In this document: positions 8,892 to 17,400 of the stretch, in pieces
Numbering within the stretch: the stretch's first letter is position 1
Layout of the letters: the number at the start of each line of letters is the position of its first letter
Source: DASUBV01 sp963822485
GTDB lineage: Bacteria > Actinomycetota > Actinomycetes > Streptosporangiales > Streptosporangiaceae
NCBI GenBank assembly: GCA_963822485.1
Contig: CAWGHW010000001.1
Coordinates: 248,001-312,000, forward strand
DNA length: 64,000 nt
Direction: 5' to 3'
The notes under the pieces: generated by a model
The model's input: the letters and a program-made list of their open reading frames with translations, nothing else
Told to the model about the DNA's origin: nothing
The model's database searches: none
Position numbers and translations under genes: made by a program

Positions 8892-9647
8892 CTAGGACCG
8901 CAGGCGCCCGGCCAGCCAGGTTCCCGCTCCGGCGGCCAGCAGGACGAGCGCCGGGATCAGGCCCAGCAGGCGCAGCGCGCCCAGGCTCAGGTCCGCCGCG
9001 CCGGTCGTCCCGCCCGCCAGCCCGCCGCCGTCAAAGTGGCTGACCGGCACCGCCACCACGAAGAACACCGCCACGATGACGGCCAGCACCCAGCTGCGCT
9101 CGGTCCAGGCCAGCACCCACAGCACGGCGGCGATGAGCACGAGCGCGCCCTCGTGATCCAGCGCCCGCGACACGTCGCCCTGCGGACCGAGACGGGAGAA
9201 CAGCAGCGGGAGCAGCAGCACCAGCTCGCCCAGGAGCAGCCCGGCGACCAGGAAGACGTACGTCGGCTGGCGCAGGCCGGTCCGGCGGCCGCGCCAGCGG
9301 TACCAGAGCACGGTCAGCACGACCCCGGCCGGGATGGCCAGCTGCCAGTAATAGCCCAGCGCCGTCACGACCGACACGTACCCCTCGGTCACCACGACGT
9401 GGCACGAGTGAATCCCGGCGTCCTTGCAGATGCCCAGGAACCCGGCCAGGGCATGCCGCACCGCCCCGGCGGACTGCAGCCGCTCGTAGAAAGGCAGCGA
9501 GCCGCAGATCAGCAGCCCGAACAGCACCAGCGGCAGCCAGTAGCCGCGCGCCGCCGCGCTGGTCCGGTCACCGATGGCCCGCATCTCGGCCAGCAGGCGG
9601 GCCGGGTCCCTGTCTGCCGCGCCCGGATGCTCAGCTGCTTCGCTCAC
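8892..9647 (-). CDS. Multi-pass membrane protein of unknown function
   Basis: A 251-residue protein with about six hydrophobic helices, including WLPLVLFGLLICGSLPFYE, LAIPAGVVLTVLWYRW, FLVAGLLLGELVLLLPLL, ALVLIAAVLWVLAW and VLAVIVAVFFVVAVPVS. I do not recognise a named family. GTG 9647 is preceded by GGAGG at five bases, an excellent ribosome binding site. The start overlaps the restored end of the upstream helix-turn-helix gene by 17 bases, so the two are probably co-translated and functionally linked. Confidence 0.75.
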   Translation of the reverse strand: MSEAAEHPGAADRDPARLLAEMRAIGDRTSAAARGYWLPLVLFGLLICGSLPFYERLQSAGAVRHALAGFLGICKDAGIHSCHVVVTEGYVSVVTALGYYWQLAIPAGVVLTVLWYRWRGRRTGLRQPTYVFLVAGLLLGELVLLLPLLFSRLGPQGDVSRALDHEGALVLIAAVLWVLAWTERSWVLAVIVAVFFVVAVPVSHFDGGGLAGGTTGAADLSLGALRLLGLIPALVLLAAGAGTWLAGRLRS

Positions 9648-10164
9648 CGTTGCCTCCTGCTGTATCGGTGTCCAGCTCCGCGCCGTGCTCGCGGACCAGC
9701 CGCGCCAGCGCGTCCATCTCGGCCGCCAGGGCCGCCCGGCCCTGGCGGGTGATGCTGACCCAGGTCCGCGGCCAGGCGGCCCGCGTAGCCCTTTTCCACC
9801 CGGACCAGGCCCGCGTCCTCCAGCACCGTCAGGTGCGTCGACAGGTTGCCCGAGGTCAGCCCCAGCGTCTCGCGCAGGTAACCGAAGTCCGCCTGGCGCG
9901 CCCGCGACGCGATCGTCAGGATGCCGAGCCGGTGCCGGTGGTGCACGGTCTCGTCCAGCGCGGTGGCCGGGTGCGCGCCGGTGTCGGCCGTGCTCGCTTC
10001 GCCCACGCGTGCCCTGGCCGCGCCCGCTTCGCCCGCGCCCGCGCGGCCACGCGTGCCCTGGCCGCGCCCGCGCCGGCCACGCGTGCCTCGGCCGCGCCTG
10101 CCGCCTCGTCGGCCCCGGGCGCGGTCGCCGGGCCACGCCCGCGGTCGCTGTCACTGCCGGACAC
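9631..10164 (-). CDS. Winged-helix transcriptional regulator, apparent frameshift(s)
   Basis: The readable core LDETVHHRHRLGILTIASRA, then LTSGNLSTHLTVLEDAGLVRV and EKGYAG, is a winged helix-turn-helix of the MarR/ArsR-like type common in actinobacteria. Removing one base (A at 9774 on the plus strand) restores GRRPRTWVSITRQGRAAL and an ORF ending in TGA at 9631-9633. GTG 10164 has GGGAG six bases upstream, but its Ala/Arg-rich frame must shift again in a GC repeat near 10008-10105 to join the domain. If that shift is not real, the start is GTG 10006. It probably controls itself and the downstream membrane protein. Confidence 0.7.
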
Positions 10165-10198
10165 GATGCTCCCTGTCGAGCCTCTTGTTTCTCCCTAA

Positions 10199-10210
10199 CA
10201 AACTAGTTTG
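10199..10210. promoter_or_regulatory. 12-bp palindrome, candidate operator
   Basis: CAAACTAGTTTG is a perfect palindrome in an AT-rich pocket between the regulator gene (start 10164) and hisE (start 10339). It sits about 35 bases upstream of the regulator start, a usual place for autoregulation. Binding is inferred only from symmetry and position. Confidence 0.4.
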
Positions 10211-10338
10211 CTCAGCAAGCTGATTTTGTCAACAAGCAATTCGGCCTGACCCGAGGACCGGCCCGATCCGCTGACCGGCCGGGACGCTGGCCGCCACCTG
10301 GGCGCGGGTGATTGGCGCCATCCTGGGATACTTGGCGC

Positions 10339-10623
10339 ATGACGGACACGCTGCACGAGCTGGAGCAGACCCTCGTGTCCCGCCGCGAACTGCGCCCGGC
10401 GGGCTCGTACTCCGCGGAGCTGTTCGCCGATCATGAGCGGCTGATGCGCAAGGTGATGGAAGAGGCCTTCGAGGTCTGCCTCGAGCTCGGCCGGGCCGAG
10501 CCCGACCACGCGGCGGTGGCCGCCGAGGCCGCCGACCTCGTCTACCACCTGCTGGCCGGCCTGGTGTCGGTCGACGTCAGCCTGGACAGCGTCCTGGCCG
10601 TCCTGGAGCAGCGGCGGCGATGA
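10339..10623 (+). CDS. hisE: Phosphoribosyl-ATP diphosphatase
   Basis: HisE hydrolyses phosphoribosyl-ATP to phosphoribosyl-AMP, the second step of histidine synthesis. The 94-residue all-alpha MazG-like protein shows ELRPAGSYSAELF, MRKVMEEAFEVCLE (metal-binding Glu pair) and AAEAADLVYHLLAGL. ATG 10339 is the first codon of the conserved region. Its stop overlaps the hisG start as ATGA. The sequence is divergent from the usual actinobacterial HisE, in which the motif is normally EEAAEV, and no other his genes are near. Confidence 0.8.
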   Translation: MTDTLHELEQTLVSRRELRPAGSYSAELFADHERLMRKVMEEAFEVCLELGRAEPDHAAVAAEAADLVYHLLAGLVSVDVSLDSVLAVLEQRRR

Positions 10624-11465
10624 CCGTCCGGGTGGCGCTGCCCTCGCGCGGCCGGCTGCGCGACGGCGTCCTGTCCCTGCTCGACGACGCCGGGTACCCG
10701 GCCGCCGTGCTGAACGGCGCGGCCAGGGCCGCGACCCCGCAGACCGAGTTCATCGAGATGCGGCCCCGTGACGCCGGGGCCTGGCTGGCCACCGGCCGGA
10801 TCGCCGGCGCCTTCATCTCCACCGACATCGTGCTGGAGGAGCAGCTCCAGCACCTGACCGCCGTGCCGCTCGGGCTGGCCCGGTCCGACCTCATCATCGC
10901 CTCGCGGGAGGACGACGGCCGGACCGGCCGGGCCGACCTGGCCGGCGCGACGGTCGCTACCCACCTGCCCGGCGCCACCCGTCGCTGGTTCGCCGAGGCC
11001 GGGGTCGAGGTCACCGTGGTGACCATGGGCGGGTCACTGGAGGGCGTGTGCGCCGCCGGGCTCGCCGACGCCATCGTCGACCTGCGCGAGACCGGCTCCA
11101 GCCTGGCCCGCAACCGGCTGCGGGTGCTCGACGTCATCCGCCCCTGCCAGGCCCTGTTCGTGCACCACCCCGCGCATGGCCCCAGCGAGGCGCTGGCCGA
11201 CCTGACGCTGCGCATCGGCGCGGTCCTGACCGCCCGCCAGCAGCGCTACGTCATGCTGCATCTGCCGCCCGCCCGGATCGGCGACCTGACCACGGTGTTC
11301 TCCGGCCTGGCCGCGCCGACCGTGCTGCCGCTGGCCGGGCGCGAGGACCTGGTCGCCGTGCACCTGGTCGTGCAGGCCAGCTCGTTCTGGACCCAGCTGG
11401 CCCGGCTGCGGGAGCTGGGCGCCAGCGGCATCGTGGCCCTGCCCCCGGACGCCCTGCTGCCCTAG
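10620..11465 (+). CDS. hisG: ATP phosphoribosyltransferase, long form
   Basis: HisG joins ATP and PRPP in the committed step of histidine synthesis. The 281-residue protein starts MTVRVALPSRGRL, carries a periplasmic-binding-protein-like catalytic core (EFIEMRPRDAGAWL, ADAIVDLRETGSSL) and ends with a HisG_C regulatory domain (VVQASSFWTQLARLRELGAS and GIVAL), so it is the long, histidine-inhibited type. The usual GITGRD-like segment is replaced by GAFISTDIVL. The start overlaps hisE by four bases. As the pair stands alone, it may be the main copy or a second divergent one. Confidence 0.85.
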   Translation: MTVRVALPSRGRLRDGVLSLLDDAGYPAAVLNGAARAATPQTEFIEMRPRDAGAWLATGRIAGAFISTDIVLEEQLQHLTAVPLGLARSDLIIASREDDGRTGRADLAGATVATHLPGATRRWFAEAGVEVTVVTMGGSLEGVCAAGLADAIVDLRETGSSLARNRLRVLDVIRPCQALFVHHPAHGPSEALADLTLRIGAVLTARQQRYVMLHLPPARIGDLTTVFSGLAAPTVLPLAGREDLVAVHLVVQASSFWTQLARLRELGASGIVALPPDALLP

Positions 11466-11506
11466 CTGGCGTGCGGGTCGCCGGCGTGGTGGTCAAGACT
11501 GTGGGC

Positions 11507-12055
11507 GTGGAGTTCTTCTGCTATCACCGCGACCGGCCCGGCTCGCTGGCGCTGCGCGACGAGCTGCTGGAGCAGCACTGGTCCTACATGGACGGGTTCC
11601 AGGCGGAGATGATCGCCCGCGGCCCGACCCTCAGCGACGACGGTGACACGCCCACCGGCAGCGTGCACATCGTCGACCTGCCCGATCCCGCCGCCGCCCG
11701 CGCGTTCGCCTTCGACGAGCCCGGCTACCAGGCCGGCGTGTATCGCGACGTGCTGCTGCGCCGGTGGCGCAACCTGCTGGGGCGCACCATGTGGGACTTC
11801 CCCGGCGGCCGCGACGGCGGTAACCGGTACCTGGTGCTCGGCCTCGGCACCGGGCCGGCCGCCGACCTCGCGGTGCCGCCGGACCGGGACGAGCTGGTCG
11901 CGTACGGGCCGCTGCTGTCCGACGACGGCGCCGCCTGGCTGGGCACGGCGGTGCTGCTCCGCGCGCCGGACCCGGGCACGGCCCGCGCCATCCTGACCCC
12001 GGACCGGTACGCCGGCGTCGAGGTGCACAACTGGCAATTCGGCGGCCGGAGCTAA
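11507..12055 (+). CDS. Tandem YciI-domain protein
   Basis: The 182-residue protein contains two YciI-like domains. The first begins MEFFCYHRDRPGS and contains HWSYMDGFQAEMIARGPTL and GSVHIVDLPDPAAARAFAFD. The second begins near NRYLVLGLG and ends EVHNWQFGGRS. YciI proteins are dimeric ferredoxin-like folds with a conserved His-Asp pair; their substrates are mostly unknown. GTG 11507 is chosen; in-frame GTGs at 11489 and 11501 are possible. Its 3' end matters for genome history: 30 bases of it (12019-12048) reappear at 34549-34578, next to polX. Confidence 0.82.
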   Translation: MEFFCYHRDRPGSLALRDELLEQHWSYMDGFQAEMIARGPTLSDDGDTPTGSVHIVDLPDPAAARAFAFDEPGYQAGVYRDVLLRRWRNLLGRTMWDFPGGRDGGNRYLVLGLGTGPAADLAVPPDRDELVAYGPLLSDDGAAWLGTAVLLRAPDPGTARAILTPDRYAGVEVHNWQFGGRS

Positions 12056-12082
12056 GGCAGAAGATCACAAACCTCGCGAGGA

Positions 12083-12130
12083 GGCCGGGTGGGAGTTGAT
12101 CTCCAGCGCGGTGCCGGTGCGGGCGCACGC
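12083..12130 (-). pseudogene. Fragment of polX, left edge of island
   Basis: Bases 12083-12130 match intact polX at 34803-34850 with only two mismatches. In the polX sense they encode TGTALEINSHPA. The fragment begins 28 bases after the yciI stop, in the same orientation as intact polX. It marks the left boundary of the inserted region and indicates that yciI and polX were once adjacent. Confidence 0.85.
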
Positions 12131-12156
12131 CGTGAGTGCTGGAACAAGGCCTGGCG

Positions 12157-12639
12157 CTAAGCCAGCTCTACCTCGCCTTCGATCTCGAGCGGGGCATTGA
12201 ATGGCAGGGCGGCTACGCCAATGGCCAACCGCGCGTGGTCGCCGATCTCGGGGCCGAACACCTCCTGAAGCAGGTCGGAGGCGCCATTCAGCGCCCGGGG
12301 AAAATCGACGAACCCGTTCGCGGGCACGAACATGCCAGAAATGCGCACCCAGGCCGCGATCTGGTCGAGATCGCCGATCTTCGCCTTGAGGGACGCCAGG
12401 ATGCTGATCAGCGATCGCCGCGCGGCCTCGTAGGCATCTTCCGGCGAGACCTCGCCGCCAACGCGGCCCAGTGGCCCGGCGACGGATCCGTCGGAATTGG
12501 TCGGCACATGCCCCGAGATCACCACACGCTTGCCCCGGACCTTGATCAGGCTTGCCGGAACGACAACGCCGGATGGCAGGGCCCACGGCCTGGGCAAGGT
12601 GATGCCCAGTTCGTCCAGGCGACGGTCAATCTTCGACAT
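12157..12639 (-). CDS. RidA family (YjgF/YER057c/UK114) protein
   Basis: A 160-residue Rid-family protein with MSKIDRRLDELGITLP at the start and ARLAIGVAALPFNAPLEIEG near the end; the latter holds the Arg and Glu positions that act in imine deamination in RidA. RidA proteins hydrolyse reactive enamine/imine intermediates. ATG 12639 has GGGAG seven bases upstream. It follows the AhpD-like gene on the same strand. Base composition seems less GC-extreme than the flanking core, consistent with acquisition. Confidence 0.82.
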   Translation of the reverse strand: MSKIDRRLDELGITLPRPWALPSGVVVPASLIKVRGKRVVISGHVPTNSDGSVAGPLGRVGGEVSPEDAYEAARRSLISILASLKAKIGDLDQIAAWVRISGMFVPANGFVDFPRALNGASDLLQEVFGPEIGDHARLAIGVAALPFNAPLEIEGEVELA

Positions 12640-12739
12640 GATGGGTCTCCCGAATGTAGTCGCGTTGGAATAGGTGGTACCGGCACGGAGCGCGCGAACG
12701 AGTGTCTGCCGCCCGATGCCGTCGGCCGCCGGCTGGTTG

Positions 12740-13327
12740 CTAAGGGCCTGCGGCACGCCGTTGTTTAGCCTGCACGGCAGACGTATCCCTCAGAGCTGGC
12801 ACGTCGGCCGGGAAATCGAGCTTGACCTGGGCGATGTTGTTGAGGAAGTTGGTGAACAGGAACTGGGCAGTCAGGCCAGCGATGGCCACGATGTCGCCGT
12901 CCGAGAATCCCGCCGCGCGGATCTCCGCGATATCCTCGTCGCTCACTTTGCCGCGGTTGTCGGCGACGGCTTTGGCAAAGCGCACGGCGGCCGCGCGTTT
13001 CGGATCGCTGGATCCGCCGCGGCGGCTGAGCTCAAGCTCAGCCGCGTCCAGTTTGCCGAGGCGCGTTCCCAGCATGAGGTGCGACTGAAGACAGTATTCG
13101 CAGCCGCTGCCTTCGGACACGACCATGCCCATGGACTCGATCGTCGCTACGTCCAGGGTCCGGGAAAGCGTCCCGGACAGGGCGATAAAGGCGGAGAGAG
13201 TCTTCGGGCTCAGGGCCATCAGGAGAAACGTGCTTGGCGTCCAGCCCAGGCGTCTGGTGACGCCTTGCAGGGTCGCATGGGTCTTGGCCGGCGCTTGGGG
13301 CAGGCTCGGAATCGCGATGCGCGACAT
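12740..13327 (-). CDS. Carboxymuconolactone decarboxylase / AhpD-like alkylhydroperoxidase
   Basis: The 195-residue helical protein carries the redox motif C76-E-Y-C79 followed by His83 (SEGSGCEYCLQSHLMLG), the signature of peroxidatic AhpD-fold proteins. It should reduce peroxides or act in a related thiol reaction in the cytosol. ATG 13327 has AAAGGAGA seven bases upstream. It is divergent from an ArsR-type regulator and upstream of ridA, which suggests a small regulated detoxification cassette. Confidence 0.87.
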   Translation of the reverse strand: MSRIAIPSLPQAPAKTHATLQGVTRRLGWTPSTFLLMALSPKTLSAFIALSGTLSRTLDVATIESMGMVVSEGSGCEYCLQSHLMLGTRLGKLDAAELELSRRGGSSDPKRAAAVRFAKAVADNRGKVSDEDIAEIRAAGFSDGDIVAIAGLTAQFLFTNFLNNIAQVKLDFPADVPALRDTSAVQAKQRRAAGP

Positions 13328-13548
13328 GGGGCGGTCTCCTTTCTCTTCTGCGGAAGGTTCCGTGGCCCCCCGGCAACTGGATTTTGGGAGGTCCGGGGCG
13401 ACGTTTCACATATGGATGAAGCGCAGGCGGCGGCCCGACGCCAACTCAAGCCCGGCTTCGCATTGACGAGCTTGGCTCCCCACGCCTGCAAGCATGACCC
13501 CGCGACGTTTCAGCTGGGGTCGAAGCATTCCGGGCTTACTCTCGAAGC

Positions 13549-14304
13549 ATGGTCACGCATGCCGTCGCTGAGCCCGACCTCGCCGCCGGCGCCGCCGCGT
13601 TCGCCGACCCACGCCGTGTCCGGGTTCTGGTGGCGCTCGCCGATGGTCGTGCGCTGCCCGCCGGGCGGCTGGCCCAGGAGGCGGGCGTCGCCGCCTCGAC
13701 GGTCAGCAACCACCTGAGCATCCTGCTCGACCACGGCCTGGTTACGGTCCACCAGCAGGGCCGGCACCGCTTCTACCGGCTGGCCAGCCCGCACGTGGAA
13801 GGCGTCCTCGAGGCCCTGGCCCTCGTCTCGCCGCCGACCCCGGTCACGTCGCTGCGCGAGCACACCCGGTCTCACGCACTGCGGGCCGGACGCACCTGTT
13901 ACCGCCACCTCGCCGGGCAGCTCGGCGTCCAGCTGCTCGGCCACCTCATCGCCAGCGGCTGGGTCGTCGGTGGTGACGGTCGTCACCATCCCGGCCGGAC
14001 GGCCGACCGGCTATCCGCGCCGGGCACCAGCAACCGCTATCGGCTGACGAAACCGGGCGCGGCCGCCCTCGCCGCCTGGGGCATTGACCCGGCCGTGCTG
14101 AGCACGACGAGCCCGCTGCGATACGACGTCGACTGGACCGAGCAGGCCCATCACCTCGCCGGCCCGCTCGGAGCCGCGATCACCCGCCGCCTGTTCGACC
14201 TGGGCGCGATCGGACGCGGCAAGGTCCCGCGCAGCGTCGTGCTGATCGCCAGCGACTGGCTGGCCGACCTCGGCACCCGCGACCGCGAGGACCGTGCCCT
14301 CTAG
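13549..14304 (+). CDS. ArsR-type winged-helix transcriptional regulator
   Basis: A 251-residue regulator. Residues about 10-90 form an ArsR helix-turn-helix (DPRRVRVLVALADGRALPAG, AAASTVSNHLSILLDHGLVT), with a basic wing (HQQGRHRFYRLASP). The C-terminal ~150 residues hold a second winged-helix-like segment (RYRLTKPGAAALAAWGID). ATG 13549 lies just upstream of the conserved domain. It is divergent from the ahpD-like/ridA pair and probably controls it; the effector is unknown. Confidence 0.87.
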   Translation: MVTHAVAEPDLAAGAAAFADPRRVRVLVALADGRALPAGRLAQEAGVAASTVSNHLSILLDHGLVTVHQQGRHRFYRLASPHVEGVLEALALVSPPTPVTSLREHTRSHALRAGRTCYRHLAGQLGVQLLGHLIASGWVVGGDGRHHPGRTADRLSAPGTSNRYRLTKPGAAALAAWGIDPAVLSTTSPLRYDVDWTEQAHHLAGPLGAAITRRLFDLGAIGRGKVPRSVVLIASDWLADLGTRDREDRAL

Positions 14305-14417
14305 GAGGGTCGACTTTTACCCGTTCCGTAGATCCGCCGGACGCTATGCCGCCCGTCCGCATTCCGCGTAAATCTGGGCTTGCCGGACTTGACACTCGAA
14401 CCCGGCCATATCAGCGT

Positions 14418-14431
14418 TGATAACGTTGTCA
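14418..14431. promoter_or_regulatory. LacI-type operator-like palindrome upstream of the GH2 gene
   Basis: TGATAACGTTGTCA is a 14-bp palindrome with one mismatched pair and the central CG typical of LacI/GalR-family operators. It lies 27 bases upstream of the ATG of the secreted glycosidase, where a sugar-responsive repressor would act. No LacI-family gene is in the window, so the regulator would be encoded elsewhere. Confidence 0.5.
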
Positions 14432-14457
14432 TTTCCCCGCGCAGATGGGCCGATCTC

Positions 14458-17400
14458 ATGCCTGAGCAGCACGACCAGGTCTCCCGGCGGACGTTTCTCT
14501 CGGCTAACGCCGCACTGCTGGCCGGGTTCGGCCTGAGCAGCGCACTGGCCAGCCCGGCCCTGGCCGGCACCCGATCCGGCCCATCCGGGCCGGCGGCCAC
14601 CACCACCGACCTGGCCCGGTACCGGCCGGTGACCGTGTCATCCACCGCTTACGGCCCCACGCCCGCGGAGTTCGCGGTCGACCGGCTGGCCCAGACCGGG
14701 GTCGGCGGGACCGGATGGCGGGCCGGAGGACCGGACCCGCAGTGGATAACCGTCGACCTGCAGGTGCCGTGCCAGGTCGAGTCAGTAGCCCTGGTGTTCG
14801 AGGCCCGGCTGTCTGACCCGGCGTGGGTACCGGCCCAGGGCAGCAACCCCTACGCCAGCACGACCGGCTGGGAGATCATGTCGAGCTGCCCGACCGCGTT
14901 CCAGCTCGACGTGTCCACGGACGGCACGACGTGGAGCACCGTGTACCAGACCACGTCCGGCGCCGGCGGCGTTATGCAGATCCCGCTGGCCCAGCCGGTG
15001 ACCGCACGCTGGGTGCGCATGACCGCGACCCAGCAGTCAAACGACACTCCGTTGCAGGTGAACGGCTTCCAGGTGTACGGCACCAGCGAGCACCCGCGCC
15101 CGCCGGCGACGGGCTGGAGCAACTGGGGCAGCCAGCCCGCGCCGCCGGCGCCCTCGCTGAGTGTCGCCCCCGACGGCACGGTGCCCATCGAGTCGGGCTG
15201 GGCACTGACCATTGATGCCTGGGCCCAGCCCGATGACGGCAAGACCCTGTCGACAAGCGCCGCGGACACCGCCGGCTGGGTCAGTGCCACCGTTCCGGGG
15301 ACGGTGCTGGCCAGTCTGGTGGAGCAGGGCCATTTCCCGGATCCGGTGGAGGGCTACAACAACCTGCACATCCCCGAGGCGCTGTCCCGGCACTCCTGGT
15401 GGTACCGGCGGCCCTTCCGCGTGCCGCCGGATCTCGCCCGCGGCCCGGGCCGGCGCATCTGGCTGGAGTTCGACGGGATCAACCACCACGCCGAGATCTG
15501 GCTCAACGGGACCCAGGTCGGCGAGGTCACCCATCCGTTCGCCCGTGGCGTCTTCGACGTCACCAGCGTGCTGTCCGGCGGCGAGCAGGTGCTGGCGGTG
15601 CGGATCACCCCGATGCCGCATCCGGGCAGCCCCGGCGACAAGGGACCGAGCGGCGTCTCGTTCCTGAACTCCAGCCAGGTGAGCCTGGACTTTCCCAGCT
15701 ACATCTCGGTATCGGGCTGGGACTGGATGCCGGCCGTGCGCGACCGGGTGGCGGGCATCTGGAACCACGTGCGGCTGCGCTCGACGGGGCCGGCCGTGCT
15801 CGGCGATCCGCGGGTCGACACGTCCCTGCCCCGCCTCCCTGACACCAGCCTGGCCGAGGTCACCATCGTCGTGCCGGTCAGCAACGCCAGCGCCAGCACC
15901 CAGGCGGTCACCGTGGCCGCGGCCTTCGATGACGTCCGGGTGAGCACTACAGTCTCCGTCCCGGCCGGCGGCCAGGCCGCGGCGACGTTCTCGCCCGCCG
16001 ACTTCCCGGCCCTGCGGGTCAGCAATCCCCGTCTGTGGTGGCCCAACGGGTACGGCCAGCCCGACCTGCACGACCTGGTCCTGACGGCGAGCGTGGCGGG
16101 CGGGAACAGTGACCGCCGGACATGCCGGCTCGGCCTGCGGCAGGTCGACTACGCCCAGCCCTCGCTGGTCATCGACAGCGCCACCGACCGGGGCACGCAG
16201 ACCGAGAACTTCGCCCTCCAGCAGGCCCGTTACCTGCGGATACAGTGCGGGACCCGGGCCACCCAGTGGGGCGACTCGATGTGGGCGCTGTCGGTGTTCA
16301 ACACCGCCTCGCCGGGAACCGACCTGGCGCTGCACCAGACGGCCACGGCGTCGTCCGAGGATGACCCGAGCCGCGGGCCGGGCAATGCCGTCGACGGCGA
16401 CCCGAGCACCCGGTGGTCGTCGGCTTACCAGGACAACCAGTGGATCCAGGTCGATCTCGGGTCCGCCGTCTCCTTCGACCAGGTCGTCATCGTGTGGGAG
16501 CAGGCCTACGCGCTCACCTACGTCATCCAGGTCTCCGACGACGGCGCCACGTGGACCGACGTGAAGTCGGTCAGCAACTCCGCCCCCCTCGTGATCAGGG
16601 TCAACGGGGTGCCGGTCTTCTGCCGCGGCGGCAACTGGGGCTGGGACGAGCTACTGCGGCGCATGCTGCCCGACCGCATGGGCGACGTCCTGGGCCTGCA
16701 CCGAGACATGAACTTCACCATGATCCGCAACTGGGGCGGGTGCAGCACGCGCGAGGAGTTCTACAGCGGCTGCGACGAGAACGGGATCCTCGTCTGGACC
16801 GAGTTCTGGGAGGGCGACGGGCTGTTCCCCGACCAGCAGAGCACTGACGTCTTCCTCGACCAGGCCAGGGACACGATCCTGCGCTACCGCATCCACCCGT
16901 GCATCGTGGTGTGGTGCGGCGCCAACGAGAGCGCCCCGCCCGCGGCCGTCGACACCGGGCTGAGCCAGGCCGTGCAGGACCTCGCCCCCGGGCTGCTGTA
17001 CCACAGCGACTCGGCCGCCGGCGGGACCAGCAGCGGGGGCCCCTACCAGTGGGTCGACCCCACCCAGTACTTCTCCGGGATCTGGGGCGGCGGCGAGTTC
17101 GGGTTCCACACCGAGATCGGCCTGCCCACCATCTCGGTCACCGAGAGCATGAGAGGCCTGATCGGCAGCACGCCGGACCCCGGCTCCGACCTGCCGATCG
17201 ACATCGACGGGGCCACCGACCGCGCCACGCAGACCGAGAACTTCCCCCGGCAGCACGCCCGCTACCTGCGGATCCAGTGCTACAAGCGGATAACCGGCTG
17301 GGGCGTGTCCATGTGGAGCCTGTCGGTGCTCGACACCACTTCCCCCGGTACCGACCTGGCGCTGGGCAAGACGGCGACGGCATCCTCGGCGGACAACGGC

